From assembly GCA_937897985.1 (NCBI GenBank), contig CALCBD010000059.1, positions 1 through 60,456 of the forward strand: DNA of 60,456 nucleotides. Reading direction: 5' to 3'. The translations under genes were made by a program, and so were the position numbers. Source of the stretch: an uncultured Paludibacter sp. (GTDB lineage: Bacteria > Bacteroidota > Bacteroidia > Bacteroidales > Paludibacteraceae). The notes under the pieces were generated by a model. The model saw only the letters and a program-made list of their open reading frames with translations, searched no databases and had not been told where the DNA came from. Below, piece by piece: positions 26,476 to 35,457 of this stretch (position 1 is its first letter; each line of letters opens with the position of its first letter).

Positions 26476-26507
26476 AACGATTTTATTCACAAGGCGTCAA
26501 AATCGTT
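26476..26507. promoter_or_regulatory. Stem-loop between DUF2795 gene and porP
   Basis: AACGATTTT / AAAATCGTT form a perfect 9-bp stem with a 14-base loop. On the - strand it lies in the porP leader, 13 bases before the start codon. On the + strand it precedes GGCTTTGATTTTTT. Its function is unknown; it could terminate the upstream short gene or structure the porP leader. Confidence 0.4.
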
Positions 26508-26649
26508 GGCTTTGATTTTTTGTGTTCATATTATGAAACTGATAAATTCAAAAAAAATTGTTTATAAGTTCAATTTTTAATGATGCACTATTATCAAACC
26601 CCGATTTAATCACTTGATACTGAATAAGGCAGGTGAATTCAATTGCAGT

Positions 26650-26871
26650 TTAATATTCTTCTTCGTTGAAGAAAAAATCTTCTTTACTCGGATAATCAGG
26701 CCAGATATCTTCTATAGTTTCATATATCTCACCCTCATCCTCTATTTCCTGCAGGTTTTCAATTACTTCTAACGGAGCTCCTGAACGAATGGCATAATCT
26801 ATCAATTCATCCTTTGTTGCGGGCCAGGGGGCATCTTCAATTTTCGAAGCTAATTCCAATGTCCAATACAT
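26650..26871 (-). CDS. Small DUF2795 family protein
   Basis: A 73-residue acidic protein with an N-terminal block MYWTLELASKIEDAPWPATKDELIDYAIRSGAP (cited as a region, residues 1-33). This is the DUF2795 pattern widespread in Bacteroidales, with the tail IWPDYPSKEDFFFNEEEY. Its function is unknown. It is cytoplasmic, with no membrane segment. It has its own -7 box at 26927-26934 and is not tightly linked to porP (186 bases between). Confidence 0.88.
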   Translation of the reverse strand: MYWTLELASKIEDAPWPATKDELIDYAIRSGAPLEVIENLQEIEDEGEIYETIEDIWPDYPSKEDFFFNEEEY

Positions 26872-26926
26872 ACTTAATTCTATTTTTTAATATAATTCTG
26901 GTTAGTAAAACAGGTCAAATTTTCTA

Positions 26927-26934
26927 CAAAAGTA
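26927..26934 (-). promoter_or_regulatory. Candidate -7 box for DUF2795 gene
   Basis: TACTTTTG on the - strand, 55 bases before the ATG at 26871; it matches TAnnTTTG. Confidence 0.5.
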
Positions 26935-26953
26935 AGTAATTTTTTTATTAATA

Positions 26954-27499
26954 CTATTTTTTCCATAAAATTTCTTTATTGCCCTTTTTCAGAGTGATAA
27001 AGCGCGATAAAACAAAGAAATAGTCGGATAAACGGTTGATGTAAATAATAATTTGTTTATCAATGTTATAAATCTGACTTACTTCCGTTATTCTGCGTTC
27101 GGCTCTGCGTGAAACTGTGCGGCAAACGTGGCAAACCGAACCTTCGCGGGAGCCGCCGGGTAATATAAATGCCTTCAGCGGCGGTAGTTTTTCGGTTATG
27201 CGGTCGATGGAACCTTCAAGTTCGGCTATATCTTCGTCTGATATGATGGACGCTTCATCCATGTTCGTTTGTTCCCTGTCGGTGGCCAGATGCGACCCAA
27301 CGGCGAACAATCTGTGCTGAATTTTTTCCAGAAATGACAGCTCATCGTCCAACTGCGGATATGATGCCAGCAAACCGATAAATGAGTTGAGTTCGTCCAC
27401 CGTTCCGTAGGCTTCGATGCGTAAATCGTTTTTAGGGACACGGGTTCCTCCTATCAGTCCGGTTAAACCTTCATCTCCCGTTTTTGTATATATTTTCAT
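26954..27499 (-). CDS. pduO: Cob(I)yrinic acid a,c-diamide adenosyltransferase, PduO type
   Basis: Transfers the adenosyl group of ATP to cob(I)alamin-type corrinoids to form adenosylcobalamin. The 181-residue helical-bundle protein shows the ATP-binding N-terminus MKIYTKTGDEGLTGLIGGTRVPK, DLRIEAYGTVDELNSFIG, and the signature FILPGGSREGSVCHVCRTVSRRAERR (residues about 130-155). INRLSDYFFVLSRF closes the protein. Adenosylcobalamin is the cofactor of NrdJ encoded at 54367 and possibly of methylmalonyl-CoA mutase elsewhere. Confidence 0.94.
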   Translation of the reverse strand: MKIYTKTGDEGLTGLIGGTRVPKNDLRIEAYGTVDELNSFIGLLASYPQLDDELSFLEKIQHRLFAVGSHLATDREQTNMDEASIISDEDIAELEGSIDRITEKLPPLKAFILPGGSREGSVCHVCRTVSRRAERRITEVSQIYNIDKQIIIYINRLSDYFFVLSRFITLKKGNKEILWKK

Positions 27500-27566
27500 T
27501 TGTTTTTGGTGATATTACAAAGCTGTTGACAGACTTTATATTGTTAATTTTTTATGTTTGGCATTA

Positions 27567-28355
27567 CTAATAACAAACTTTGTAATGCTTTTTGTTCAGC
27601 ACAGGATTAAAAAACACAATTCCCATTTGAAACAAATCGATGGTCGATGTGACTTTCGGATGGTCTTTTATGACTTTCCAGGCCTGCTCCATGTCGTCCG
27701 ACCAGTGAATATCGTCAAAAACGATGACTGCATTCGCCGACAAATAAGGCAGACATTGATCCAGATAACTTAATACTGCCCCCGAGCTGTGATTGGCGTC
27801 GACAAATATAAAGTCAATTGCACTTAATTTCGCTAATGCTTCGGGCAATGTGTCGTTAATATCTCCTTCAATCGTAATTATATTTTTGATATTCAGTTTT
27901 TTGAAATTTTCTCCGGCAATTTTTAAGACTTCACTACTTCCTTCGAGCGTGATGCACTCCGAAGTGGATGAAACCGATGCAAGATAAGCGGTGGTCAGAC
28001 CGGCCGAAGTACCGAGTTCCAGTATCTTCCGGGCACCGGTATGTGATATTATCCTGAATAACAGTTTGCTGTATTTCGGACTCTGAACCGAAGTACGCAC
28101 GATACCGCCAACTGTGCTGAACCTGTCTTTTCCTGTCCCGAAATCTTTTATGAAAACTTTTCTTTTATCTTTCAGTAATTCATTGCGTAATTTATCAATT
28201 TCCTGAAAAATATAGTATTCATTTTTATTGTACAAAACACTGTAAAGAAACTGAAAAACAGAAGGCGAATGCACACCGTGTCCTTTTGTGTTGACAGCAC
28301 AAAGCAGGTGTTGAAGGTATTTTATCGTGTATTTCAGCAGTTTCTTTTTTGGCAT
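27567..28355 (-). CDS. SAM-dependent methyltransferase, O-MT-like
   Basis: Class I methyltransferase of 262 residues. The SAM motif ARKILELGTSAGLTTAYLAS (about 112-131) is followed by TECITLEGSSEVLKIAGENF, the acidic DFIFVDANHSSGAVLSYLDQ and AVIVFDDIHWSDDMEQAW. The histidine/aspartate pattern resembles O-methyltransferases of the family-3 type. The N-terminal 100 residues (GVHSPSVFQFLYSVLYN) are a Bacteroidales-type extension. The substrate is unknown. It precedes pduO by 67 bases and follows the acyl-CoA synthetase by 71. Confidence 0.85.
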   Translation of the reverse strand: MPKKKLLKYTIKYLQHLLCAVNTKGHGVHSPSVFQFLYSVLYNKNEYYIFQEIDKLRNELLKDKRKVFIKDFGTGKDRFSTVGGIVRTSVQSPKYSKLLFRIISHTGARKILELGTSAGLTTAYLASVSSTSECITLEGSSEVLKIAGENFKKLNIKNIITIEGDINDTLPEALAKLSAIDFIFVDANHSSGAVLSYLDQCLPYLSANAVIVFDDIHWSDDMEQAWKVIKDHPKVTSTIDLFQMGIVFFNPVLNKKHYKVCY

Positions 28356-28426
28356 ATATATCTGAAATCAGTATGGTTCGAATCCTTTATTAATTCAGTG
28401 TTTAACATCCTGAAGATGTTTTTTTG

Positions 28427-30076
28427 TTAAATTATTTCGATATTTTGCTCTTTACACATTTCAAGTGCCATCTCGCGTAATTTGAATTTCTGTATTTTCC
28501 CGCTTCCGGTGAGCGGATATTCGTTCAGGAAAAAAATATAACGCGGAATCTTGTAACGTGCAATCTTGTCTTTACAGAAATCGCGTACATCTTCGGGACT
28601 CAGTTCAGCATCGTTGTGAGGAATGATAAATACTCCCACATCTTCGCCATAGCGGGGCGATGCCACTGCCACCACCTGTGCATCTTTCACTCCGGGCATG
28701 TGATAGAGAAATTCCTCTATTTCGCGTGGCGAGATATTTTCTCCTCCTCTGATAATCATGTCCTTGATGCGTCCGGTGATTCTGTAGTTTCCATCCGGAT
28801 CTTTTACACCCAGATCGCCCGAATGAAGAAAACCGTTTTTATCTATCACCTGAGAGGTGGCCTCCGGATTTTTATAATAACCTTTCATCACATTATACCC
28901 ACGGCAACACATTTCTCCCTGTACTCCATCTTCACATTTTTCGCCGGTAACCGGGTCGATTACAGCTACTTCAGTAAATTCATAATCACTTCCTACCGTT
29001 GTGCAGCGAATTTCAAACGCATCATCAATACGGGTTTGCGTCATTCCGGGTGAAGTTTCGGTAAGTCCGTAAACACTGGTTATGTCCATGAACATTTTTT
29101 CGTTTACCTGACGCATCAGTTCTATCGGACACAATGCACCGGCCATAATTCCCGTACGCAACGAACTCATATCAAACAGATTGAACATCGGATGATTTAG
29201 CTCGGCAATAAACATAGTGGGAACACCGTAGAGCGCTGTACATCTTTCTTTGTGGACAGAAGCAAGCGTTATCAACGGATCAAATTTTTCGACGATAACC
29301 TGGGTGCTTCCGTGAGTAAGGCAGTTCATTACTGCCAGTACCACACCGAAACAATGAAAAAGCGGCACACAAATGCAGAGTTTATCGTTTCGGGTGAATT
29401 TCATGTGCTCACCCGTTAAATATCCGTTGTTGGCAATGTTGTGGTGCGAGAGCATCACTCCTTTCGGAAATCCGGTGGTACCCGAAGTGTACTGAATATT
29501 CACAACGTCGTGGCAATTCACCGTTTGCTGCACCTGTTTCAGCTCATCATCATTTTTACTGTTTCCGAGCAGTAAAATTTCGGAAGAATTATACATTCCC
29601 CTGTGTTTTTCCTGTCCGATATAAATCAGATTTTTCAATTGCGGGAATCTGGCCGAATCGAGCTTACCACGTTGCGACGTTTTTAACTCCGGTATCAGTT
29701 GATAAATAATTTCGATATAATCGCTGCCCGAAACACCATCGGTGATGCAAAGTGTTTGCATATCCGAGTTTTCGAGTACGAAGGCAAGTTCGTGGGCTTT
29801 GTAGCTTGTATTGACGGTTACGGCAACTGCTCCGATTTTGCCACAGGCATACAGGAAAGTCAGCCAGTCGGGAACATTCTGAGCCCAGATTCCCACATTC
29901 GAACCTTTTGTAACACCGATTGCCAGCAAACCTTTGGCCATATTATCGACTCTCTGATTGAATTCTTTCCAGCTAAACCGTAAATCGCGGTCCGAATAAA
30001 CCATAAATTCACTGTCGGGTGTTTCCATAGCCCAGTATTCAAGCCAGTCACCTAAAGTTCTGTCGTATAATTGCAT
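28427..30076 (-). CDS. AMP-binding acyl-CoA synthetase
   Basis: ANL-superfamily ligase of 549 residues that activates a fatty or related carboxylic acid to acyl-AMP and then acyl-CoA. The core motifs are NIQYTSGTTGFPKGVMLSHH (A3, about 195-214), YGLTETSPGMT (A5), HSGDLGVKDPDGNYRITGRIKDMI (A7/A8 region) and the catalytic Lys in YPLTGSGKIQKFKLRE near the C-terminus. There is no signal peptide. An XRE-cupin gene lies 208 bases upstream on the same strand, a pairing that suggests ligand-responsive control. Chain-length preference cannot be judged. Confidence 0.92.
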   Translation of the reverse strand: MQLYDRTLGDWLEYWAMETPDSEFMVYSDRDLRFSWKEFNQRVDNMAKGLLAIGVTKGSNVGIWAQNVPDWLTFLYACGKIGAVAVTVNTSYKAHELAFVLENSDMQTLCITDGVSGSDYIEIIYQLIPELKTSQRGKLDSARFPQLKNLIYIGQEKHRGMYNSSEILLLGNSKNDDELKQVQQTVNCHDVVNIQYTSGTTGFPKGVMLSHHNIANNGYLTGEHMKFTRNDKLCICVPLFHCFGVVLAVMNCLTHGSTQVIVEKFDPLITLASVHKERCTALYGVPTMFIAELNHPMFNLFDMSSLRTGIMAGALCPIELMRQVNEKMFMDITSVYGLTETSPGMTQTRIDDAFEIRCTTVGSDYEFTEVAVIDPVTGEKCEDGVQGEMCCRGYNVMKGYYKNPEATSQVIDKNGFLHSGDLGVKDPDGNYRITGRIKDMIIRGGENISPREIEEFLYHMPGVKDAQVVAVASPRYGEDVGVFIIPHNDAELSPEDVRDFCKDKIARYKIPRYIFFLNEYPLTGSGKIQKFKLREMALEMCKEQNIEII

Positions 30077-30284
30077 ATATATTATCAGTTACTATCCCGA
30101 TTACTAAACGGAACAATTTTTATTTTTAATTTTAATTCTGTCAATCAGGGTTCGAATTACACTCCCGTCTGACACTTTCAGGCATTTTTCAAACTTATAC
30201 CCGGTATCTTATTCAAAAAAACAGGAACCAAATACAACCTCAAACCCCTTTCTTCTTAATTATTAATTCTTAATTCTTAATTAA

Positions 30285-30857
30285 TCAGACCGGTGTATAA
30301 ACCACAGCCACAATCTGAGCCGGCTGATCGTCGGGCGTAGTAACAAGGTGATCGACAATGGAATCGTAATAAATACTATCGCCGGCGCTGAGCAAATACT
30401 GATCTTTTCCGTAGATAATTTTAACCACACCTTTCAATACGAAAATAAATTCCTCCCCTTCGTGGCTCGACAGGATAGGTTCGTTGGTTGGCGAAGGTTT
30501 GATGTCGATAACGAAAGGTTCCATGTGGCGACCGGCTTTATTGCCGGCAAGTGCATAAAAATCGAGGTGCGAATTGGCCGTCGAAAGCTGGCTTGAGAAG
30601 GAAGCAGCTTCGCTTTGTTCGTTCAGGCGATGAACAACCGGACCCAGCATTTCCGAGTCGTCGAGAAAAGTACCCACACGCACTCCCAGTCCCCTGGCTA
30701 TTTTAATTAATGCTGCAAGCGAAGGTACTTTTTCATTGTTGATAATCAGTTCTATTTGAGTTACCGATAAACCTGTACGCTCTGACAACTCCTGTACTGT
30801 AAGGTTTCTGGTCGACAAAAGGGTATTGATTTTTTGTCCTACTACGTTCTTTTTCAT
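30285..30857 (-). CDS. XRE family regulator with cupin sensor domain
   Basis: A 190-residue HTH-cupin regulator. The HTH runs through GQKINTLLSTRNLTVQELSE and RTGLSVTQIELIINNEKVPS (residues 7-46). The cupin (about 115-190) has SSHEGEEFIFVLKGVVKIIYG and LLSAGDSIYYDSIVDHLV. The ATG at 30857 is used because the longer version starts at a TTG. A promoter lies at 30921-30949. It is located directly upstream of the acyl-CoA synthetase gene and probably controls it, possibly by sensing the acid or CoA ester in the cupin pocket (inference). Confidence 0.9.
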   Translation of the reverse strand: MKKNVVGQKINTLLSTRNLTVQELSERTGLSVTQIELIINNEKVPSLAALIKIARGLGVRVGTFLDDSEMLGPVVHRLNEQSEAASFSSQLSTANSHLDFYALAGNKAGRHMEPFVIDIKPSPTNEPILSSHEGEEFIFVLKGVVKIIYGKDQYLLSAGDSIYYDSIVDHLVTTPDDQPAQIVAVVYTPV

Positions 30858-30920
30858 GGTATTAACATTCAATAAATAAATAATTTGTGCCGGAAAAAAT
30901 TAACTTTCAAAAATATTTTG

Positions 30921-30949
30921 CAAATTTATAAAAAATACAATAAAACAAA
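30921..30949 (-). promoter_or_regulatory. Candidate promoter of second XRE-cupin gene
   Basis: On the - strand TTTG, then 17 bases, then TAAATTTG followed by CAAAA. This fits the -33/-7 arrangement, with the -7 box ending 63 bases before the ATG. Confidence 0.5.
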
Positions 30950-31018
30950 AGAGCTTCGGGTAAAATAATTTAGAATTTATTACCCGAAACTCAATAATTT
31001 AAAACCAAAATGAATGGT

Positions 31019-32674
31019 TTACTTCTTATTTGTAAGCAATTTTTGAAATCCTTCGGTATCATTCAGATGGGCAATGGCTTTCTTTAAATCATCATCATTG
31101 CGGAGCGAATACCTGATTTCTCCTTTCTGAAAATAATATCGTTTTATGATTTCATGACTCAACAGGTCAGTGATATCCTCTTTGTTTTCCTGCAGGTTTT
31201 TGTCCACATCCGGAATCAGTTTCTGCTTTAATGCTTCAAATTCGTCTTTCGCCGTTTTATCAAGTCCTTCCATGGCTGCTACTTCTGTCAGCTGATTGTA
31301 ATATTTCTGTGTCTCGGAGGTATAGCTGAATTTCTTTTCTTTCAAAAAATCTGTAAAGGCTTTAAAATCATCATCACTCAGCACAAATTCCTCGGGTTTA
31401 CTGATGGTGGGATGTGTAGCAACATACTGAGTGGCAAAATCAAAATAGAGTTGTTGAACGAAAATATAATAGGCGATGTTCAGTTTGCGGTCGTCGGTAA
31501 TCTGAATATCGGGAACAATACCGCCGCCATCGCGCACTTTGCGTCCGTTACGGGTATTAAATTCCGAAGTCAGACTGTCGGGTACCCTGCCAACGCTGCC
31601 ATCTTCGTTACGGTGACTGTAATCGATGGCCTGAATACAACGTCCGCTGGGAATATAGTATTTTGCTGTGGTAATCTTCACGTGACCGCCAAACCCTACC
31701 GGACGCACATTCTGAACCAGTCCTTTACCGAAAGTACGTTCACCCACGATAATACCGCGGTCGAGGTCCTGAATGGCTCCTGCCACAATTTCCGAAGCCG
31801 ATGCCGAAGCTCTGTTGGTAAGAATTGCCAGGCGCATTTCCGGAAACAAAGGTTCGGCCGGTGTCTTATAAATGCGTTCGGTTTGTTTGTTCTTCCCTTT
31901 GGTGGTTAAAACTTCGGTTCCTTTCGGAACAAAATAACCCAGAATTTTTACGGCTTCGTCAATCAAACCTCCGCCATTGCCCCGCAAATCAATAATCAGC
32001 GATTCAATATGATATTGTTTTACCATGTCGTTGATAGCCGATTTCATTTCGAGGGCCGATTTATCGGTAAACTCACCCAACATTACGTAACCGGTTTTTT
32101 CGGCCACTTTTCCGTAGTAGGTCACCGGATTGATTTGTATTTTCTGTCGCAGAAATTCCTTAATTATCGGCTTTTTCTCGCCGTAACGTTTTAATTTCAG
32201 CTGAATTTTCGTATTCGGGATTCCTTTCAGCATGGCACTCACATCGCTGACCGACATACCGGTCACCGCTTTTCCGTCCACTTCCAGCACTATATCGCCT
32301 GCTCTTACGTCGTTGAGCTGAGCGGCTAATCCTTCGTAGGGTTCCGACACGCAAATGTCATTTCCCTTTTTCATTATCATTGCACCTATTCCGGCATACT
32401 CGCCTGTAGTCATAAACGTAAGGTCGTCGGTTTCCTCCTCGGGCATATACACCGTATAAGGGTCTATTTTGCCCAGCATCTGATCTATGGCCGTTTTCAC
32501 CATTTTATCGTAATTCAGTGTGTCCACATAGTTGGCGTCCAGTTCGCGGAATACCGAATTGAATATCGACAGATTTTTACTGATTCTGAAGGTTCGTTGC
32601 CTGCTGTTGTCGGCTCCGTACACACTGATCTGAAAAATGGAAAATATAGCTGCGAATAAAAAAATCTTTTTCAT
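31019..32674 (-). CDS. S41 family C-terminal processing peptidase (second copy)
   Basis: Secreted serine protease of 551 residues. The signal peptide is MKKIFLFAAIFSIFQISVYG. A PDZ domain (about 85-175, with YAGIGAMIMKKGN and AGDIVLEVDGKAVTGMSV) precedes the catalytic domain. That domain has SLIIDLRGNGGGLIDEAV, the nucleophile in NRASASASEIVAGAIQD and the Lys in GERTFGKGLVQNV. The C-terminal 150 residues are helical and variable. It parallels the gene at 2206 but is divergent enough to have a separate role. Its -7 box is at 32790-32797. It is divergent from pepT. Confidence 0.93.
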   Translation of the reverse strand: MKKIFLFAAIFSIFQISVYGADNSRQRTFRISKNLSIFNSVFRELDANYVDTLNYDKMVKTAIDQMLGKIDPYTVYMPEEETDDLTFMTTGEYAGIGAMIMKKGNDICVSEPYEGLAAQLNDVRAGDIVLEVDGKAVTGMSVSDVSAMLKGIPNTKIQLKLKRYGEKKPIIKEFLRQKIQINPVTYYGKVAEKTGYVMLGEFTDKSALEMKSAINDMVKQYHIESLIIDLRGNGGGLIDEAVKILGYFVPKGTEVLTTKGKNKQTERIYKTPAEPLFPEMRLAILTNRASASASEIVAGAIQDLDRGIIVGERTFGKGLVQNVRPVGFGGHVKITTAKYYIPSGRCIQAIDYSHRNEDGSVGRVPDSLTSEFNTRNGRKVRDGGGIVPDIQITDDRKLNIAYYIFVQQLYFDFATQYVATHPTISKPEEFVLSDDDFKAFTDFLKEKKFSYTSETQKYYNQLTEVAAMEGLDKTAKDEFEALKQKLIPDVDKNLQENKEDITDLLSHEIIKRYYFQKGEIRYSLRNDDDLKKAIAHLNDTEGFQKLLTNKK

Positions 32675-32789
32675 AAATACTTATGTTTGTCCTGATGAAC
32701 GGCTCAATTGACTGATAAATGAATGATGTATATTAAAAAACATTGAAATACAGTTGATTGATTATTCAATCATATTTCACATTAAGTTG

Positions 32790-32797
32790 CAAAAGTA
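32790..32797 (-). promoter_or_regulatory. Candidate -7 box for second S41 gene
   Basis: On the - strand TACTTTTGCAAC contains TACTTTTG; it implies a leader of about 110 bases. The rest of the 367-base divergent gap (32675-33041) shows no gene. Confidence 0.5.
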
Positions 32798-33013
32798 CAA
32801 AAAAAGTGGTCATGTTCTGAAACTCAATTCACAAAAAACCAAAAAATGCTATAAAAACAGAACAGTACGAAAGTATGTTTTCTTTCGAAGTCGACCGGAA
32901 AATATACCGGTTTTCAAATCCTTATGTATAGAAAACATTGAATTGCAGACAGGTTCAACATTAATTTTTACAAAAAAAGGGAGGTCATCTGAAAATTTAT
33001 ACAGAAATTAATG

Positions 33014-33021
33014 TAACTTTG
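33014..33021 (+). promoter_or_regulatory. Candidate -7 box for pepT
   Basis: TAACTTTG matches TAnnTTTG, 20 bases before the ATG at 33042. It overlaps the in-frame GTG at 33021, which argues against that GTG as start. Confidence 0.55.
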
Positions 33022-33041
33022 TGCTACTAAAATTAAAAATT

Positions 33042-34265
33042 ATGACTATAACTGAACGCTTTCTGAAATACGTGAGTTTCACAACTACTTCCGACGAAAA
33101 TACCAAAATGACGCCCAGCACTCCGGGACAAATGATTTTTGCCCAATACCTGGTCGAAGAATTAAAATCCATTGGTCTGCAGGAAGTCGATCTCGACAAA
33201 AACGGTTATGTAATGGCCACACTTCCGGCCAATACCGACAAAGACATTCCGACCATCGGTTTTATTTCGCACATGGACACCAGTCCCGATATGTCGGGCA
33301 AAAACGTGAAGCCACGTATCGTGGAGAAGTACGATGGCGGTGATATCCTGCTGAATCCTGAGAAATTAATAGTGCTGGAAACCAACAAATATCCCGAAAT
33401 CATCAAATACACCGGTCAGGACATCATCGTAACCGACGGTACCACCCTGCTCGGAGCCGACGACAAAGCCGGTCTGGCCGAGATTGTTACCGCCATGGAA
33501 TACCTGATGGCTCATCCCGAAATCAAACATGGCAAAATCCGTGTAGGATTTACTCCCGACGAAGAAATCGGACAGGGAGCCGACCATTTCGATGTGAAGA
33601 AATTCGGAGCCGAATGGGCTTACACCATGGACGGAGGCGAAATAGGCGAACTGGAATTCGAAAACTTTAACGCTGCCGGTGCCCGCATTACCTTTCAGGG
33701 CTTAAATGTGCATCCCGGATATGCCAAACACAAAATGCTCAACTCAATGCGCGTGGCACAGCAGTTTGCATCCATGCTTCCTCGTCACGAAACTCCCGAA
33801 CATACCGAAGGTTACGAAGGTTTTTACCACCTGGTGGGAATGGAGGGGACAGTTGAAAAATCAACACTGAGCTACATCATCCGCGACCACGACCGCGATC
33901 GTTTCGAAAGACGCAAAAAGGAAATTCAGCACCTGGCGAATAAAATCAATGCAGAATTCGGACAGGGAACTGCCACCCCCGAAATTCACGACCAGTACTA
34001 CAATATGCGCGAAAAAGTGGAGCCGGTGATGCACATCGTCGATCTGGCCTTCGAAGCCATGGAAGCGGTAGGCGTAAAACCCAACGTAAAACCAATTCGC
34101 GGAGGCACCGACGGAGCCCGTTTATCCTACGAAGGTCTCCCCTGCCCCAATATCTTTGCGGGCGGACACAATTTCCACGGACGGTTCGAATACGTACCCG
34201 TGCCATCCATGGAAAAAGCAATGATGGTAATAGTGAAAATTGTGGAAATACTTGCCAACAAATAA
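33042..34265 (+). CDS. pepT: Peptidase T (tripeptide aminopeptidase)
   Basis: Zinc-dependent M20B aminopeptidase that removes the N-terminal residue of tripeptides in the cytoplasm. The 407 residues match the family. Metal ligands are visible in IGFISHMDTSPDMSG (first His/Asp), TLLGADDKAGLAEIV (bridging Asp), FTPDEEIGQGADHFD (Glu pair) and WAYTMDGGEIGELEFE. C-terminal GGTDGARLSYEGLPCPNIFAGG carries the last His region (AGGHNFHGRFEY). Start chosen at ATG 33042 (MTITERF), not the GTG overlapping the promoter. A strong terminator follows and closes the core block. Confidence 0.96.
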   Translation: MTITERFLKYVSFTTTSDENTKMTPSTPGQMIFAQYLVEELKSIGLQEVDLDKNGYVMATLPANTDKDIPTIGFISHMDTSPDMSGKNVKPRIVEKYDGGDILLNPEKLIVLETNKYPEIIKYTGQDIIVTDGTTLLGADDKAGLAEIVTAMEYLMAHPEIKHGKIRVGFTPDEEIGQGADHFDVKKFGAEWAYTMDGGEIGELEFENFNAAGARITFQGLNVHPGYAKHKMLNSMRVAQQFASMLPRHETPEHTEGYEGFYHLVGMEGTVEKSTLSYIIRDHDRDRFERRKKEIQHLANKINAEFGQGTATPEIHDQYYNMREKVEPVMHIVDLAFEAMEAVGVKPNVKPIRGGTDGARLSYEGLPCPNIFAGGHNFHGRFEYVPVPSMEKAMMVIVKIVEILANK

Positions 34266-34309
34266 GCAGCGACACACACAAATGCGATAAGCAAACCCTT
34301 TAAATTTTT

Positions 34310-34356
34310 AAAAAACAACAAAATTCCCGGACACCGGAGGTTTTGTTGTTTTTTTT
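34310..34356 (+). terminator. Strong rho-independent terminator after pepT
   Basis: AAAAAACAACAAAA pairs with TTTTGTTGTTTTTT around a CCGG-ACA-CCGG core, running into a T stretch. Confidence 0.88.
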
Positions 34357-34831
34357 ATCCCTCCGCCACCGCCCGCCAACACTGCATTTCACTCACCACA
34401 TTTGTAATCAGGTCATTATTACCCACCCCGCACCGAAAGAGCAATTACAGATACTCACCGAAAAAAACAATAAAAAACCTTGTTAAATAAAAAAACTTTA
34501 ATAACTTTACGGCTTTATTATAAGGAATTTAAAACAAAGGAGTGGCCGTTAAAAGTAAAATAAGGTGAATAATATGCGGATAGCTGTATTTGCAGGATTT
34601 ATGAAACTTACAATTTCTATGGATTTGATCAGATTAAAAACCCCATTAAATAAATTAAACATATTAAGCAAACGAACTATTAACATTCCGGATATGCGCC
34701 ATAACATCAAAACTATAAAAAATTACTTTTCATAAGGTAAATATATGTACCAAGTTATGGCACATACACAGATGTTATGCCCCATTCTAAAAAAATAAAG
34801 ACAGTTCAAAATTTTAATTTAACGAACAAAA
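34357..34831. other. AT-rich non-coding junction into accessory region
   Basis: About 475 bases with no gene. It holds an inverted repeat at 34693-34766 (TATGCGCCATAAC / GTTATGGCACATA, 12 of 13) and a second copy of the GTTATG word at 34774-34779. This marks the transition from core genes to poorly conserved genes. Confidence 0.5.
34693..34780. repeat. Inverted repeat with GTTATG ends
   Basis: TATGCGCCATAAC (34693-34705) pairs with GTTATGGCACATA (34754-34766) at 12 of 13 positions. CATAACATC (34700-34708) alternatively pairs with GATGTTATG (34771-34779). A weaker TTAC..GTAA hairpin is nested. It may be a degenerate relative of the element at 39034-39168. Confidence 0.5.
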
Positions 34832-35431
34832 ATGACTAAAGACGAAATCATAGCAGGCATTTATGAATACCTGACTCAAAAGTTGCCGAAAGAAGCTTTA
34901 ATTATTATGATTGAGAATGATATTAGAGTTGAGAATTTCTTCGCAATACATATCGGGGTTTATCTCAAGGGGTTATTTAATGAAAAGAAAATTAAAAACT
35001 TTGAATTTCAGAAAACAATTATACTTGATAATCCCCATAGAACTCATATTGATATTGTTTTTTCAGACTTAAACAATGAAATTACTTATCTAGAATTAAA
35101 ACATTTTTCTATTTCCCAAAAAAGGGGACAAGGAAGATCATTATCATTTTATACGAGTGATTCAGAAGCAGGAAAAAAAGTTGGAATTATTGGAGACTGT
35201 GAAAAACTTGATAATCTGAGAAATAGAAACGAAATCGTAGCTAATTCTAATTTGGTTTGCTGTGCATTAATTACACCAAAACCAACTATTAAAGAAAAAC
35301 AAGAAATGGAGAATAGAATTAAAAAGTATGATTTATTAAAAGGTTGGAATTTAATTTATCCTATACAATTTGAGAAACAAAATAATGATTTTGGAATTCT
35401 ATCTATTCAAAAATCAGCTAATATAAAGTAA
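34832..35431 (+). CDS. Hypothetical protein with PD-(D/E)XK-like motif
   Basis: A 199-residue soluble protein I do not recognise as a named family. A nuclease-like pattern is visible: Glu34 in a helix (RVENFFAIHIGVYLK), then Asp74 in THIDIVFSDL, and Glu88-Leu-Lys90 in ITYLELKHFS. This spacing matches the D-x(n)-E-x-K core of PD-(D/E)XK folds, in which Asp, Glu and Lys bind metal and activate water. The C-terminal half (VVCCALITPKP and later) could complete the fold. It is AT-rich compared with the core genes and sits at the edge of the accessory region. Neighbours do not define a known restriction or defence system. Confidence 0.6.
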   Translation: MTKDEIIAGIYEYLTQKLPKEALIIMIENDIRVENFFAIHIGVYLKGLFNEKKIKNFEFQKTIILDNPHRTHIDIVFSDLNNEITYLELKHFSISQKRGQGRSLSFYTSDSEAGKKVGIIGDCEKLDNLRNRNEIVANSNLVCCALITPKPTIKEKQEMENRIKKYDLLKGWNLIYPIQFEKQNNDFGILSIQKSANIK

Positions 35432-35457
35432 ATTATAAACACTAAAAATGACCGAAT

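Noticed and set aside
28376..28386. T-arm-like GGTTCGAATCC suggesting a tRNA
   Set aside because: No matching acceptor, D or anticodon arms around it; it lies just upstream of a coding start.
28616..29053. 145-codon open frame opposite the acyl-CoA synthetase
   Set aside because: Shadow frame without motifs.
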